Assembly: GCF_041075285.1 (NCBI RefSeq)
Contig: NZ_CP163512.1
Coordinates: 3,906,001-3,970,000 of the forward strand
Origin: Providencia rettgeri
GTDB lineage: Bacteria > Pseudomonadota > Gammaproteobacteria > Enterobacterales > Enterobacteriaceae
Direction of reading: 5' to 3'
Length of the DNA stretch: 64,000 bases
The notes under the pieces are model-generated. The model was not told the DNA's origin and did no database searches. It saw nothing but the letters and a program-made list of their open reading frames with translations. A program made the translations under genes and the position numbers. How positions within the stretch are numbered: position 1 is the first letter of the stretch; each line of letters starts with the position of its first letter. This document shows, one piece after another, positions 10,462 through 20,390 of the stretch.

Positions 10462-10850
10462 ATGGTGGTTAACCTATATTTTGTTGGTTATTCCTAATTG
10501 ACTCATCATATCGAAAAACAAAAAATTCACAATCGTGACATTGCATTATTATTTAATTAAATAACATACATTTTCTTAATTAATACTTAATTATATCCCA
10601 TAGATGAAAGTTGTTTCTTTTTTGTGTTTATTTTTATCAGTTGTGAAGGATTTAAGCAAAGAAAGAATGATTATTTTGATATTTGTTATCAATCTGAAAA
10701 TTCAAAGACATAGAGATTTTAATTCATTCTAAAGTGTGCTCTGTGCCACATCTTACTCTTTTTCTATTTGGCATAATCGATTCAGTAGTATGTTTTATCG
10801 CCGATTTGGGCTTGGTTTGTGGGTAACTTGTCGTCAAAAGGATGCGGTCT
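10462..10850. other. AT-rich intergenic region between yidQ and yidE, no gene seen
   Basis: About 390 bases without a convincing gene. In E. coli this interval holds the small heat-shock genes ibpA and ibpB, and no trace of an alpha-crystallin motif is visible in any frame. It must contain the divergent promoters of yidQ and yidE. I could not assign boxes with confidence. Confidence 0.5.
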
Positions 10851-12509
10851 ATGAGTGAATTAGCTCTTACTGTAAGTTTGTTGGCGTTGGCTGCCGCTCT
10901 AGGGTTATGGATAGGAAACTGGAAAATCCGTAATGTTGGATTGGGGATCGGCGGTGTTCTTTTTGGGGGGATCATTGTTGGGCACTTTGCCCAAAGTTAT
11001 GGTTTACAACTTAATAAAGACATGCTGTATTTTATCCAAGAATTCGGTTTAATTTTGTTCGTATACACTATTGGTATTCAAGTAGGTCCTGGTTTTTTCT
11101 CCTCACTTCGTGTTTCCGGGCTGAAGCTAAATGGTTTCGCATTAATGATCGTGGTTTTAGGTGCAATAGTTACAGCCATTATTTATAAAGTTGCCAATAT
11201 TCCACTCCCCATTATTCTTGGCATTTTTTCAGGGGCGGTTACAAACACCCCATCACTCGGTGCAGGTCAGCAAATTCTTACAGATTTAGGTTCAGATCCA
11301 AACCTTGTCGGACAGATGGGAATGGGATATGCAATGGCGTATCCCATGGGGATTTGTGGAATATTGCTGGTGATGTGGTTAGTGCGGATTATCTTTAGAA
11401 TATCAGTTGATAAAGAAGATGCTGCCTTTAATAGTACAAATATCCAACAGCGCGATACATTGCAAACCATGAATATTGCGATCCGCAATGCCAACCTTGA
11501 TGGTTTAATGATGCAAGATATTCCATTGCTTGGTAGTGAAGCCATTGTTTGTTCAAGGCTAAAACGTGGTGACATGTTGGTAGTTCCGCAGCCAACAACG
11601 GAAATTCATTTGGGTGATTTACTGCACGTTGTTGGACAAAAAGATGATTTAAATAAAGTGCGCTTGATACTCGGGGAGGAGGTTGATGCTTCTTTGTCGA
11701 CATCGAGTTCTATTTTGCATTCTGTTCGTGTGGTGATCACTAATGATGCGGTGTTGAGTAAGAGACTCAAAGATCTGAACTTAAAACAAAAGTACGATGT
11801 TGTTGTCACTCGCTTAAACCGAACGGGGATTGATTTAGTTGCGAATAATAATTCAGTACTGCAATTCGGTGATATTTTAAATATTGTTGGACGACCGGAA
11901 TCCATTGAAGCGGTTACCGCGCTGCTGGGAAATGCCAAACAAAAATTACAGCAGGTACAAATGCTACCTGTGTTTTTAGGGATTGGACTTGGTGTGGTAC
12001 TTGGGTCAATCCCTGTTTTTGTACCTGGTTTCCCTGCGGCATTAAAACTGGGGCTTGCTGGTGGACCGCTAGTTGTCGCGCTTATCTTAGGACGAATTGG
12101 GACAATTGGGCGCTTGTATTGGTTTATGCCTCCAAGTGCTAACCTTGCTTTAAGGGAACTTGGTATTGTGATGTTCCTTGCAGTTGTTGGGCTAAATTCA
12201 GGTGGTGACTTTATTAAAACACTGATTAACGGTGATGGATTAACATGGATTGGTTACGGTTTACTGATTACGTTTATTCCCTTATTTATTACAGGCATTG
12301 TCGCAAGAATATTTGGCAAAATGAATTATTTAAGCCTATGTGGTGTATTGGCTGGCTCAATGACTGACCCTCCTGCACTTGCATTTGCCAATAATATCCA
12401 TCCAACTAGTGGTGCACCAGCGCTGTCTTATGCAACTGTCTATCCATTAGCGATGTTTTTACGGATTATTTCCCCGCAATTACTCGCAATCCTATTTTGG
12501 GCTATTTAA
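10851..12509 (+). CDS. yidE: Putative transport protein YidE (AspT/YidE/YbjL family)
   Basis: Inner-membrane protein of 552 residues, the E. coli YidE length. The order is an N-terminal membrane block ([16 protein letters not shown], then [16 protein letters not shown]), two cytoplasmic TrkA-C (RCK_C) domains at about 190-370, and a second membrane block with [18 protein letters not shown] and [16 protein letters not shown]. The substrate is unknown; AspT relatives exchange amino acids. An upstream in-frame ATG at 10842 exists, but its codon overlaps the AAAAGGA ribosome site, whose spacing of about 8 nt fits ATG 10851 (MSELALTV). Confidence 0.9.
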   Translation: MSELALTVSLLALAAALGLWIGNWKIRNVGLGIGGVLFGGIIVGHFAQSYGLQLNKDMLYFIQEFGLILFVYTIGIQVGPGFFSSLRVSGLKLNGFALMIVVLGAIVTAIIYKVANIPLPIILGIFSGAVTNTPSLGAGQQILTDLGSDPNLVGQMGMGYAMAYPMGICGILLVMWLVRIIFRISVDKEDAAFNSTNIQQRDTLQTMNIAIRNANLDGLMMQDIPLLGSEAIVCSRLKRGDMLVVPQPTTEIHLGDLLHVVGQKDDLNKVRLILGEEVDASLSTSSSILHSVRVVITNDAVLSKRLKDLNLKQKYDVVVTRLNRTGIDLVANNNSVLQFGDILNIVGRPESIEAVTALLGNAKQKLQQVQMLPVFLGIGLGVVLGSIPVFVPGFPAALKLGLAGGPLVVALILGRIGTIGRLYWFMPPSANLALRELGIVMFLAVVGLNSGGDFIKTLINGDGLTWIGYGLLITFIPLFITGIVARIFGKMNYLSLCGVLAGSMTDPPALAFANNIHPTSGAPALSYATVYPLAMFLRIISPQLLAILFWAI

Positions 12510-12522
12510 TTCTTAACATGCT

Positions 12523-12557
12523 AACGCTCTCTCGATTTGATGGGAGCGTTTTTATTT
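12523..12557 (+). terminator. Terminator after yidE
   Basis: AACGCTC (12523-12529) pairs with GAGCGTT (12544-12550) and is followed by a T-rich tract. It lies 13 bp beyond the yidE stop codon. Confidence 0.8.
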
Positions 12558-12804
12558 TCAATTGAAATATTAAAATTATTGAATATTCAATTAGATGGTG
12601 AGTTATGGCTGGGGTAGAAAACAAGATAGTAAAATGAAGTATCCGAACATATAGCGGCTAAAAGTGCTTTTGTTCAAGCTATAACCAAACAAAAAAGATG
12701 TTCTAATAGATTTGAATGATATTCGTATTGAAAAAGTGATTTGATTTCAATTACGGAGTTCTCGCTAATTTTTTGCCCTTCCTATTTGAAAGGGCTTTTT
12801 TTAT
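12558..12804 (+). other. Gene-free stretch ending in an unassigned terminator, possible small RNA
   Basis: No plausible protein frame is present. GCCCTT (12775-12780), a 9-nt loop and AAGGGC (12789-12794) followed by TTTTTTTATTTT form a good plus-strand terminator. The upstream gene yidE already has its own terminator, and avtA lies on the other strand, where the hairpin is followed by a run of A rather than T. This leaves a plus-strand transcript without a known gene. A small RNA or a decayed gene would explain it; no known sRNA was recognised. Confidence 0.35.
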
Positions 12805-12847
12805 TTTAAATTAGCTAATGTTTTGTTTTTAATCATTTTACAATGAT

Positions 12848-14104
12848 CTAGCAAGTCACTTCTTGGTATGCCTTTTCTAACTCTTCAGCTAATATTTTGA
12901 TCCCTTGCTCAATTTTTTCAGGCTCAGGAACATAATTCATTCGCATGCATTGGTGTGCATGTGACCAATCTTGTTCGATACCAGGGAAGAAATAGTGACC
13001 AGGAACCATCAATACCCCACGTTTTTTCAAGCGTTGGTATAACTCTAAGCTATTAATCGGCAGATCTTTAAACCATAGCCATAAGAAAATAGCGCCTTCG
13101 GGTTTGTGAATCAGGCATTTATCTTCGGGTATATAACGGCGAATGATCTCGATAGCCTCTTCAACACGTTGTTTGTAGAAAGGACCAATGACATTCTTAG
13201 ATAGCGAGATTAAATCATCCCGTTTTAGCATTTCTAAGGCAAGAGCTGGACCAATACCGCCAGGGGCAAGGCTGATAATACCGTTTACATTACTGACTGC
13301 TTCAATAAGTTCTTCATTGGCGATAATGATACCGCAACGTGTGCCGGGTAAACCAAGCTTAGATAGACTCATACAAAGAATGACATTTTCATTCCAAAAT
13401 GGCGTCGCTTCACTAAAGATAATCCCTGGGAAAGGAACGCCATAAGCATTATCTATCAGTAGCGGAATATTATGTTGTTTTGCTAATCGATCTAAGTGCT
13501 CAACTTCTTCATCAGTAATGACATTCCCTGTCGGGTTTGTTGGGCGTGATACACAAATAACACCAATGTCATCAGTGACTTCTAATGTATTAAAGTCAAC
13601 GCGATATTTAAATTGGCCATTAGGCAAATATTCGATTTGTGGTTTATTAGCAACAAATAGGTCATCATCAAGACCTGAATCCGCATATCCGACATATTCA
13701 GGAGCAAGAGGAAATAGGATCTTACGGGTGATACCATCTTCAAAGCGACCGGCTAGCAAGTTAAATAGATAGAAAAAAGCACTTTGGCTACCATTGGTTA
13801 GTGCAATATTTTTCGCACTGATGTTCCAGCCTAGTTGTGCTTTTAGCGTTGCCGCAAGCGCTTTCAACATGGCATCTTTACCTTGAGGACCATCATAGTT
13901 ACATAAGGTGTCCGTCAGTTGGCCATTTGCACACATTTCAGTTAACAATTCTTGGAAGTATTTATCCATCTCGGGAATATGAGCTGGATTACCGCCGCCA
14001 AGCATGATCGAGCCAGGGGTTCTGATGCCCTCATTCAAGTCTTTCATTAATAATGAAATCCCTGAATTTTGAGCGAACTTATTACCAAATTTAGAAAGTA
14101 TCAT
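12848..14104 (-). CDS. avtA: Valine--pyruvate aminotransferase AvtA
   Basis: PLP-dependent fold-type I aminotransferase that interconverts valine/2-oxoisovalerate and alanine/pyruvate. It contributes to alanine and branched-chain amino acid synthesis. It is 418 residues, matching E. coli AvtA. The PLP lysine lies in LCMSLSKLGLPGTRCG, with SRPTNPTGNV and the Asp of PLLIDNAYGVPFPG in their usual places and a C-terminal Arg motif QCMRMNYVPEPE. It appears monocistronic, with gaps of about 200 bp upstream and 340 bp downstream. Confidence 0.95.
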   Translation of the reverse strand: MILSKFGNKFAQNSGISLLMKDLNEGIRTPGSIMLGGGNPAHIPEMDKYFQELLTEMCANGQLTDTLCNYDGPQGKDAMLKALAATLKAQLGWNISAKNIALTNGSQSAFFYLFNLLAGRFEDGITRKILFPLAPEYVGYADSGLDDDLFVANKPQIEYLPNGQFKYRVDFNTLEVTDDIGVICVSRPTNPTGNVITDEEVEHLDRLAKQHNIPLLIDNAYGVPFPGIIFSEATPFWNENVILCMSLSKLGLPGTRCGIIIANEELIEAVSNVNGIISLAPGGIGPALALEMLKRDDLISLSKNVIGPFYKQRVEEAIEIIRRYIPEDKCLIHKPEGAIFLWLWFKDLPINSLELYQRLKKRGVLMVPGHYFFPGIEQDWSHAHQCMRMNYVPEPEKIEQGIKILAEELEKAYQEVTC

Positions 14105-14309
14105 TGCATTTATTCACATATGTCTATTAGGTTGTTAATGGAATTTAAAACATACTCTGCCCAATCCTAGAGTTCAACCGCTTATTTTTATTTATTTTTA
14201 ACATAAAATATGCCAAATAGCGAAATAAATAGATATATTGTTTTAATTGTTAATGTTTTGATAGTTTATTTTTCTTTGCTACGGAGGTGAGCCATCTATA
14301 AATTCTGAA

Positions 14310-14873
14310 TTATTTAAATTGGCAACAATTAATTAAGTGGTCATTTATCATGCCAGTTGCTTGCATGAAGGCATAACAGGTTATTGAACCTACAAACTTA
14401 AATCCTCGCTGTTTGAGTGCCTTGGAGAGTTTTTTTGAGAGCTCTGTTTCCGCAGGAACTTGGGATGGATTTTGCCATTGATTTATCATGGGTTGCCCGC
14501 CAACAAACTGCCAAATAAAGGTCGAAAAATCTTCCCCGTTTTCCTTCATCGCTAAATAAGCTTTTGCATTTGCGATAATTGCATTGATTTTTAAACGATT
14601 TCTAATGATGCGTGTGTCTTGCATTAGGCGCTCAACATCTTGTTCACTCATTAATGCAATGCGTTGGGGATCAAATTGATAGAATAACGCACGGTAACTG
14701 TGGCGTTTTTTTAAAATTGTGTACCAGGATAACCCTGCTTGCTGCCCCTCTAGGCAAATCATTTCAAATAAATAATGGTTATCATAATTCGGTTGACCCC
14801 ATTCGTTATCATGGTAGGCAATATATTCAGGATCTTGATTAACCCAATGGCAACGTGTCGGTGATGTACCCAT
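14310..14873 (-). CDS. tag: DNA-3-methyladenine glycosylase I (Tag)
   Basis: Excises 3-methyladenine from alkylated DNA to start base-excision repair. It is 187 residues, the normal length. The zinc ligands of the family are present: the Cys in TRCHW near residue 8, the His in YHDNEWG, and the C-terminal NDHLINCC. The substrate pocket stretch LEGQQAGLSWYTIL is intact. ATG 14873 has an AAAAAGGA ribosome site. A strong LexA-box candidate overlaps the probable promoter 54 bp upstream, unlike the constitutive control described for E. coli Tag. Confidence 0.95.
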   Translation of the reverse strand: MGTSPTRCHWVNQDPEYIAYHDNEWGQPNYDNHYLFEMICLEGQQAGLSWYTILKKRHSYRALFYQFDPQRIALMSEQDVERLMQDTRIIRNRLKINAIIANAKAYLAMKENGEDFSTFIWQFVGGQPMINQWQNPSQVPAETELSKKLSKALKQRGFKFVGSITCYAFMQATGMINDHLINCCQFK

Positions 14874-14926
14874 TTTTCATCCTTTTTACAATCACAATCA
14901 ACTTGCGTCAAAAAACAAGGTATTTA

Positions 14927-14946
14927 TACTGTATAAATAACCAGTT
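14927..14946. promoter_or_regulatory. LexA (SOS) box candidate upstream of tag
   Basis: The 20-mer has the form TACTG-N10-CAGTT, keeping the full CTG-N10-CAG core. As I remember the E. coli recN operator, it differs at only two positions. It overlaps a possible minus-strand promoter (TTTAAA, 16-bp spacer, TATAAA) leading to tag 54 bp away. The glyQ start lies 130 bp away on the other side, so tag is the likelier target. Confidence 0.65.
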
Positions 14947-15075
14947 TAAAAGGGATGAAAGTATATTTTTTTATTTTTAGAATAAATACAGACATATTCA
15001 ATGCTGTATATCTGTCGGTCAAAGGGTATACTGGCGTACTTTCATTAAATTTAACGTATCGCGTGCGGATCTAAC

Positions 15076-15984
15076 ATGCAAAAGTTTGATACCAAAACCT
15101 TCCAAGGTCTTATCCTGACATTACAGGATTATTGGGCGCGTCAAGGCTGTACCATTGTTCAACCACTGGACATGGAAGTCGGCGCAGGAACCTCTCACCC
15201 AATGACATGTTTGCGTGCATTAGGCCCTGAGCCTATTGCTGCGGCTTATGTCCAACCATCTCGCAGACCAACTGATGGTCGCTATGGTGAAAACCCAAAC
15301 CGTCTGCAACATTATTATCAGTTTCAGGTGATCATCAAACCATCGCCAGATAATATCCAAGAATTGTACCTTGGCTCGTTGAAAGAGTTAGGGGTAGATC
15401 CAACTGTTCATGATATCCGCTTTGTTGAGGATAACTGGGAAAACCCAACACTAGGTGCTTGGGGATTGGGTTGGGAAGTCTGGCTAAACGGCATGGAAGT
15501 GACGCAATTCACCTACTTCCAACAAGTTGGTGGGCTTGAATGTAAACCAGTAACAGGTGAAATCACCTATGGTTTAGAACGTTTGGCGATGTACATCCAA
15601 GGTGTCGATAGCGTATACGACCTCGTGTGGTGTGATGGCCCGTTAGGTAAAACTACTTACGGTGATATTTATCACCAAAATGAAGTTGAGCAATCCACCT
15701 ATAACTTCGAATATGCAAATGTCGATTTTCTCTTCAAATGTTTCGAAGAATATGAAAAAGAAGCACAGCATTTGTTAGCGCTGGAAATCCCACTTCCATT
15801 GCCAGCTTATGAACGCATCTTAAAAGCGGCTCATACTTTCAACTTACTGGATGCGCGTAAAGCCATTTCTGTTACTGAACGCCAACGCTATATTTTACGA
15901 ATTCGTACCCTGACTAAAGGGGTTGCTGAAGCATATTATGCTTCACGTGAAGCGCTGGGATTCCCTATGTGTCATAAGAACTAA
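15076..15984 (+). CDS. glyQ: Glycyl-tRNA synthetase alpha subunit GlyQ
   Basis: Catalytic subunit of the heterotetrameric class II glycyl-tRNA synthetase. It is 302 residues, one fewer than E. coli GlyQ. Typical blocks are [17 protein letters not shown] at the N-terminus, [36 protein letters not shown], and the class II motif 3 region [12 protein letters not shown]. It is followed 9 bp later by glyS on the same strand, so the two subunits are co-translated. Confidence 0.97.
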   Translation: MQKFDTKTFQGLILTLQDYWARQGCTIVQPLDMEVGAGTSHPMTCLRALGPEPIAAAYVQPSRRPTDGRYGENPNRLQHYYQFQVIIKPSPDNIQELYLGSLKELGVDPTVHDIRFVEDNWENPTLGAWGLGWEVWLNGMEVTQFTYFQQVGGLECKPVTGEITYGLERLAMYIQGVDSVYDLVWCDGPLGKTTYGDIYHQNEVEQSTYNFEYANVDFLFKCFEEYEKEAQHLLALEIPLPLPAYERILKAAHTFNLLDARKAISVTERQRYILRIRTLTKGVAEAYYASREALGFPMCHKN

Positions 15985-15993
15985 GAGGCTGTC

Positions 15994-18063
15994 ATGACCC
16001 AACAGACTTTCCTTGTGGAAATCGGCACCGAAGAGTTACCGCCGAAGGCTCTTCGTTCATTAGCTGAATCATTTGCGGCAAATTTTACTGCAGAACTTGA
16101 TGGTGCTGATATCGCTCACGGCGCAGTAACTTGGTTTGCTGCTCCGCGTCGTTTGGCGCTTAAAGTTGCTGATTTAGCCGCATCACAACCGGATCGCGAA
16201 ATTGAAAAACGCGGTCCTGCCATTGCTCAAGCGTTTGGCGCAGACGGTCAACCTACTAAAGCAGCTGAAGGTTGGGCGCGTGGTTGTGGTATTACCGTTG
16301 CTCAAGCAGAACGTTTGACGACAGATAAAGGCGAATGGTTATTGTATCGCGCTCAGATGAAAGGCCAAGCCGTCAGCGAATTGCTGGTGGATATGGTTAG
16401 CCGCTCATTAGCGAAATTACCTATTCCTAAATTGATGCGTTGGGCAGATAAAGATACACAATTTGTGCGTCCTGTTCACACTGTAACACTGTTACTGGGT
16501 AGCGATGTCATTGATGGCGAAATTTTAGGTATCAAAAGTGCTCGTACTATTCGCGGTCATCGCTTTATGGGTGAAGCTGAGTTTACTATTGATAATGCTG
16601 AGCAATATCCAGCTATTTTACGCGAACGCGGTAAAGTAATAGCGGATTACGAAGAGCGTAAAGCGGTTATCAAAGCAGATGCAGAAAAAGCCGCACAAGC
16701 GTTGGGCGGTAAAGCAGACTTAACGGAAAGCTTATTAGAAGAAGTTGCTTCATTGGTTGAATGGCCAGTTGTATTAACAGCAAAATTTGAAGAGAAATTC
16801 TTAGAGGTTCCTTCAGAAGCGTTGGTTTATACAATGAAAGGTGACCAAAAATATTTCCCTGTTTATGATAATGCAGGCAATTTAATGCCTAATTTCATTT
16901 TCGTAGCCAATATTGAGTCTTCTGATCCGCAACAAATCATTTCTGGTAACGAAAAAGTTGTTCGTCCTCGTTTAGCCGATGCTGAGTTTTTCTTTAAAAC
17001 CGACCGTAAACAACGTTTAGAAGATAATTTACCACGCTTAGAAACGGTATTGTTCCAAAAACAATTAGGGACGCTGCGTGATAAAACTGACCGTTTAGAA
17101 GCTTTATCGGGTTGGATTGCAAGTAAAATTGGTGCAGATGTCAATCATGCCACCCGTGCGGGGTTATTAGCAAAATGTGACCTTATGACCAACATGGTAT
17201 TCGAATTTACCGATACACAAGGTGTCATGGGGATGCATTATGCACGTCACGATGGTGAATCAGAAGATGTTGCATTAGCGCTTAAAGAGCAGTACCAACC
17301 CCGTTTTGCGGGTGATGAACTCCCGTCTACTGATGTATCTGCTGCATTAGCACTCGCTGAAAAAATGGATACATTAGCGGGCATCTTCGGGATCGGTCAG
17401 CATCCAAAAGGGGATAAAGACCCATTTGCTTTACGCCGTGCTGCATTAGGTGTTCTGCGTATTATTGTTGAAAAAGGGTATCAGCTTGATTTAGTTGAAA
17501 TGACTGAAGAAGCTGCACGTTTATACGGCGATAAGTTAACCAATAAAGACGTGGTTAATGATGTGGTTGAATTTATGTTAGGTCGCTTCCGCTCTTGGTA
17601 CCAAGAGTTGGGCTACAGCATTGATACAATTCAAGCCGTATTAGCGCGTCGACCAACACAACCTGCAGACTTTGATGCACGTGTGAAAGCGGTAACTCAC
17701 TTCCGTTCATTGGAAGAAGCACAGGCACTTGCAGCGGCAAATAAGCGTGTTTCGAATATTCTGAGCAAATCAGATGAAAAATTATCGGATACGGTTTTAG
17801 CATCTGTGCTGAAAACACCAGAAGAAGTGAAGCTTGCTACACATGTTGTTGTTCTGCAAGATAAGCTAGCGCCAATGTTTGCGCAAAGGAACTATCAAGA
17901 CGCCCTTGCTGAGCTAGCCTCTTTGCGTGATGTTGTTGATGAATTCTTTGAAAATGTGATGGTAATGGATGAAGACCAAGCGGTTAGAGTAAACCGTTTG
18001 ACGCTTTTAAGCCAGTTACGTGAGCTATTCTTAAAAGTGGCAGATATTTCGTTACTGCAATAA
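15994..18063 (+). CDS. glyS: Glycyl-tRNA synthetase beta subunit GlyS
   Basis: tRNA-binding subunit that works with GlyQ to charge tRNA-Gly. It is 689 residues, matching E. coli. It begins with the typical [18 protein letters not shown]. The middle contains the HD-like region [20 protein letters not shown] and [23 protein letters not shown]-terminal DALR-type anticodon-binding helical domain ends in [19 protein letters not shown]. It is the second gene of glyQS and is followed by a strong terminator. Confidence 0.97.
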   Translation: MTQQTFLVEIGTEELPPKALRSLAESFAANFTAELDGADIAHGAVTWFAAPRRLALKVADLAASQPDREIEKRGPAIAQAFGADGQPTKAAEGWARGCGITVAQAERLTTDKGEWLLYRAQMKGQAVSELLVDMVSRSLAKLPIPKLMRWADKDTQFVRPVHTVTLLLGSDVIDGEILGIKSARTIRGHRFMGEAEFTIDNAEQYPAILRERGKVIADYEERKAVIKADAEKAAQALGGKADLTESLLEEVASLVEWPVVLTAKFEEKFLEVPSEALVYTMKGDQKYFPVYDNAGNLMPNFIFVANIESSDPQQIISGNEKVVRPRLADAEFFFKTDRKQRLEDNLPRLETVLFQKQLGTLRDKTDRLEALSGWIASKIGADVNHATRAGLLAKCDLMTNMVFEFTDTQGVMGMHYARHDGESEDVALALKEQYQPRFAGDELPSTDVSAALALAEKMDTLAGIFGIGQHPKGDKDPFALRRAALGVLRIIVEKGYQLDLVEMTEEAARLYGDKLTNKDVVNDVVEFMLGRFRSWYQELGYSIDTIQAVLARRPTQPADFDARVKAVTHFRSLEEAQALAAANKRVSNILSKSDEKLSDTVLASVLKTPEEVKLATHVVVLQDKLAPMFAQRNYQDALAELASLRDVVDEFFENVMVMDEDQAVRVNRLTLLSQLRELFLKVADISLLQ

Positions 18064-18124
18064 GGTTAAATTGCACATTTAACACACGGTTAAATGGTTT
18101 TTTATAAAAGTTAATCTGCTTGAT

Positions 18125-18162
18125 AAATAAGCGCTAAATTGTATTTAGCGCTTATTTTTTTA
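18125..18162 (+). terminator. Terminator of the glyQS operon
   Basis: A 15-bp stem, AAATAAGCGCTAAAT (18125-18139) with ATTTAGCGCTTATTT (18143-18157) and loop TGT, runs into a T tract. It lies 61 bp after the glyS stop codon. Confidence 0.9.
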
Positions 18163-18283
18163 GCCTATTTTGTTTAAAAGCTAATAAACCTTACCATTTT
18201 GGTGGTTTTATCAGCAGATGAATGGAATTCGATAAAAATGGGTTGACGCCCCCCATTCTTGGCAGTATTATTCACACCGTTTT

Positions 18284-18360
18284 CGGCGAGTAGCGCAGCT
18301 TGGTAGCGCAACTGGTTTGGGACCAGTGGGTCGGAGGTTCGAATCCTCTCTCGCCGACCA
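18284..18360 (+). tRNA. tRNA-Pro, anticodon TGG
   Basis: A 77-nt cloverleaf with CCA encoded. The acceptor stem CGGCGAG pairs with CTCGCCG before ACCA. The D-arm is GCGC/GCGC, the anticodon stem ACTGG/CCAGT encloses TTTGGGA with TGG at 18318-18320, and the T-arm contains GGTTCGAATCC. It reads the CCN family, chiefly CCA. It stands alone between glyS and an accessory stretch, followed by its own terminator. No integrase or repeated tRNA end is seen nearby. Confidence 0.98.
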
Positions 18361-18367
18361 AATTCCA

Positions 18368-18400
18368 AAACCCACCTCATTAAGGTGGGTTTTCTCGTTT
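18368..18400 (+). terminator. Terminator after tRNA-Pro
   Basis: AAACCCACCT (18368-18377), loop CATTA and AGGTGGGTTT (18383-18392) are followed by a T-rich tract, 8 bp beyond the tRNA 3' end. Confidence 0.9.
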
Positions 18401-18536
18401 TAGCCCTCTCATATTTAATTTTCCTCGATATGTTTTCAGACTAACTTTGGTTGTAATGCATCACTGTGTTTGGTGTGATAGCTCCTACGGTTTGAGGTCC
18501 CCTCATGAGTTACGTAACGGTAAAACTTATTTATTA

Positions 18537-18773
18537 GGGGCTGTTTATCTTTGCTGCTGATTTTTACAGCTAAAAAGGTTAATAAATAATCAAAAAAAGG
18601 ATAAATATATCCGTCGTGCTAACTGACGACGATTTGAATCAACTATTGTCCCTAAACGCTGCCCTACGGGTTCGATTAAAGCACGTTTCACTCATTTAAT
18701 GCTGCGTTGAGAGGCTCTTGCCTAAAATGGCTTTAATTCGAATAAAAATTGACCATCAAAGATAAACAGCCCC
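18537..18773. mobile_element. 237-bp MITE-like element (copy B, complete)
   Basis: Terminal inverted repeats are GGGGCTGTTTATCTTTGCTG at the left and, on the opposite strand, GGGGCTGTTTATCTTTGATG at the right. They are flanked by TA on both sides (18535-18536 and 18774-18775), as expected from a TA target duplication. No transposase fits inside, so the element is non-autonomous or the remains of an IS. Related single ends occur at 7434-7481 and 60950-61040. It lies between tRNA-Pro and the orphan TpsB gene, ending about 55 bp upstream of that start codon, so it may affect its expression. Confidence 0.75.
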
Positions 18774-18827
18774 TAGCACGGTCTTTATTCGGTTAATAAA
18801 GGCATTTTTCATGACAAGGAGTCGTTG

Positions 18828-20390
18828 ATGAAAACCAACTACGTTAACTCACGCATTGTTATCTTTTTATTAGCCATAGTGATGGTCACTTTACCGATAT
18901 CAATATGCAGTGCAGCACCTAAATATCCGGATACTCATATACAACCCTCTATCTCATCTCCTTGTGTGGTCATTACACTTTTTCAGTTAGCGGGTATCGA
19001 AAAACTGCCTAATATAACGCCGAAACAGGTTAAGGTTTGGCAACGAATGATTGAAGGGCAATGTATTGGTCATGCAGAGTTGCTTGCTTATGCTGATTAT
19101 ATTAGCGCAGAGTTCGCTAGGGCTGGCTATTTAACCTCTTATCTATCTTATCCGGAACAATCATTGTCATTAGGTATTTTGCAGGCAGAAGTCATTACGG
19201 GAACCATTTCAAACGTCCTCGCGCAAGGAGGATCTCATCTATTTCCATTTAAAACAGGTGATGTTCTCAACCTGCGTCATATTGAGCAAGGCTTGTACAA
19301 TCTGCAAAACTCGGTTTTGATTCCATATCGTATAGAGCTAGTGCATGGCTCACATAATCAGCATGGGACTGACGTTATTGTTATTGGAAAAAACCAGCGT
19401 GAATGGAGTGGTTCGTTATCAACGGAATATCGTTCTATTAAAGGAAGTAGCAGCACAACTGCTAATCATGTCCTAACTTTGGCTAATCCATTGCGAATTA
19501 GTGATTTGCTCAATATTCATTATTCTTTAGGTTACTCGCAGGGAAATAAGCGACAAAGCCTTGCAGTTAGTTATTCAGCCCCTTATCGGTACTGGTTATT
19601 TTCTCTCTATGGCGATTATCAAAATAGCCAATCATGTATAGATCTTGATGATATTGAGCTGGATTTACAACAACATCAAAAAGCCTTATTACTCAATACA
19701 CAATATATATTAAGTCGTACAGAAAATTCGCTGTCATCACTGATTTTCGGCTCGAAAATTCAAACGATTGATACATTTTTAGCCGGGCAGCGGCTGATGA
19801 CACAAAGGCGGTTAGCAAGTTATTCGACTGGGGAATTTATTTATCAGAGAGATTTTCGACAAGGTCATGGGGAGATCTCTTTGAAATATATGCAAGGAAA
19901 TAATTGGTTTGGGGCGAATGCCGCGCAAATTACCAAGCTAAAGCCGGCTCAAATCTACCAATTATCTTTCACATCAGGCTGGAGAAACCCATCTGTTTAT
20001 TATCAGAATGGTTTAGATATTCAATTGAGCCGCGCTGAAGTTGACAGCATGTTAGAACGAGGCTCTTTTATTGGGCAACATGGCGTACAGGGCTTTTTAA
20101 GTACAGAGCGTGTGGAGATGGGAGACAATAGTTTAAAGCTACACAATGAATTCAGTTGGGATATACCGTGGAAACGAGTCCAGTTATATAGCTCTATTGG
20201 GCTGGGAACAACGTCAAATGATAGAGCAACATTTTGGCGAAAGAACATGCTAGTCGGTTGCAAGTTTGGTGTAAGGGGGGCGGTCGGTGCGGTAGCTTAT
20301 CATGTTTTCTTTGAAGCACCACTTTGGCAGGTTAATCAAGTTGTTGCTAATACACTTCACTCAGGCTTTCAACTTAGTATTAATTATTAA
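18828..20390 (+). CDS. ShlB/FhaC/HecB-type two-partner secretion transporter (TpsB), orphan
   Basis: Outer-membrane beta-barrel of the Omp85/TpsB group that normally exports one large TpsA exoprotein. It has 520 residues from ATG 18828, chosen over the adjacent TTG because AAGGAG lies 6 nt upstream. A signal peptide (about 1-30), a POTRA-like region (about 90-190, with GDVLNLRHIEQGLYNLQ) and a C-terminal barrel ending in an aromatic residue (SINY) are visible. The conserved VRGF loop motif reads GVQGF near residue 420, so its Arg is replaced by Gln. No tpsA gene lies beside it. The cargo is unknown and activity uncertain. Confidence 0.8.
   Translation: MKTNYVNSRIVIFLLAIVMVTLPISICSAAPKYPDTHIQPSISSPCVVITLFQLAGIEKLPNITPKQVKVWQRMIEGQCIGHAELLAYADYISAEFARAGYLTSYLSYPEQSLSLGILQAEVITGTISNVLAQGGSHLFPFKTGDVLNLRHIEQGLYNLQNSVLIPYRIELVHGSHNQHGTDVIVIGKNQREWSGSLSTEYRSIKGSSSTTANHVLTLANPLRISDLLNIHYSLGYSQGNKRQSLAVSYSAPYRYWLFSLYGDYQNSQSCIDLDDIELDLQQHQKALLLNTQYILSRTENSLSSLIFGSKIQTIDTFLAGQRLMTQRRLASYSTGEFIYQRDFRQGHGEISLKYMQGNNWFGANAAQITKLKPAQIYQLSFTSGWRNPSVYYQNGLDIQLSRAEVDSMLERGSFIGQHGVQGFLSTERVEMGDNSLKLHNEFSWDIPWKRVQLYSSIGLGTTSNDRATFWRKNMLVGCKFGVRGAVGAVAYHVFFEAPLWQVNQVVANTLHSGFQLSINY

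Noticed and set aside
18174..18380. 68-codon minus-strand frame over the tRNA-Pro gene
   Set aside because: It is an antisense reading of tRNA-Pro and its terminator, a familiar false protein in enterobacterial annotations, with no ribosome site.
18284..20390. tRNA-Pro as an integration site of a genomic island
   Set aside because: No integrase gene and no second copy of the tRNA 3' end were found. Only the MITE and TpsB gene follow before the core dpp operon.
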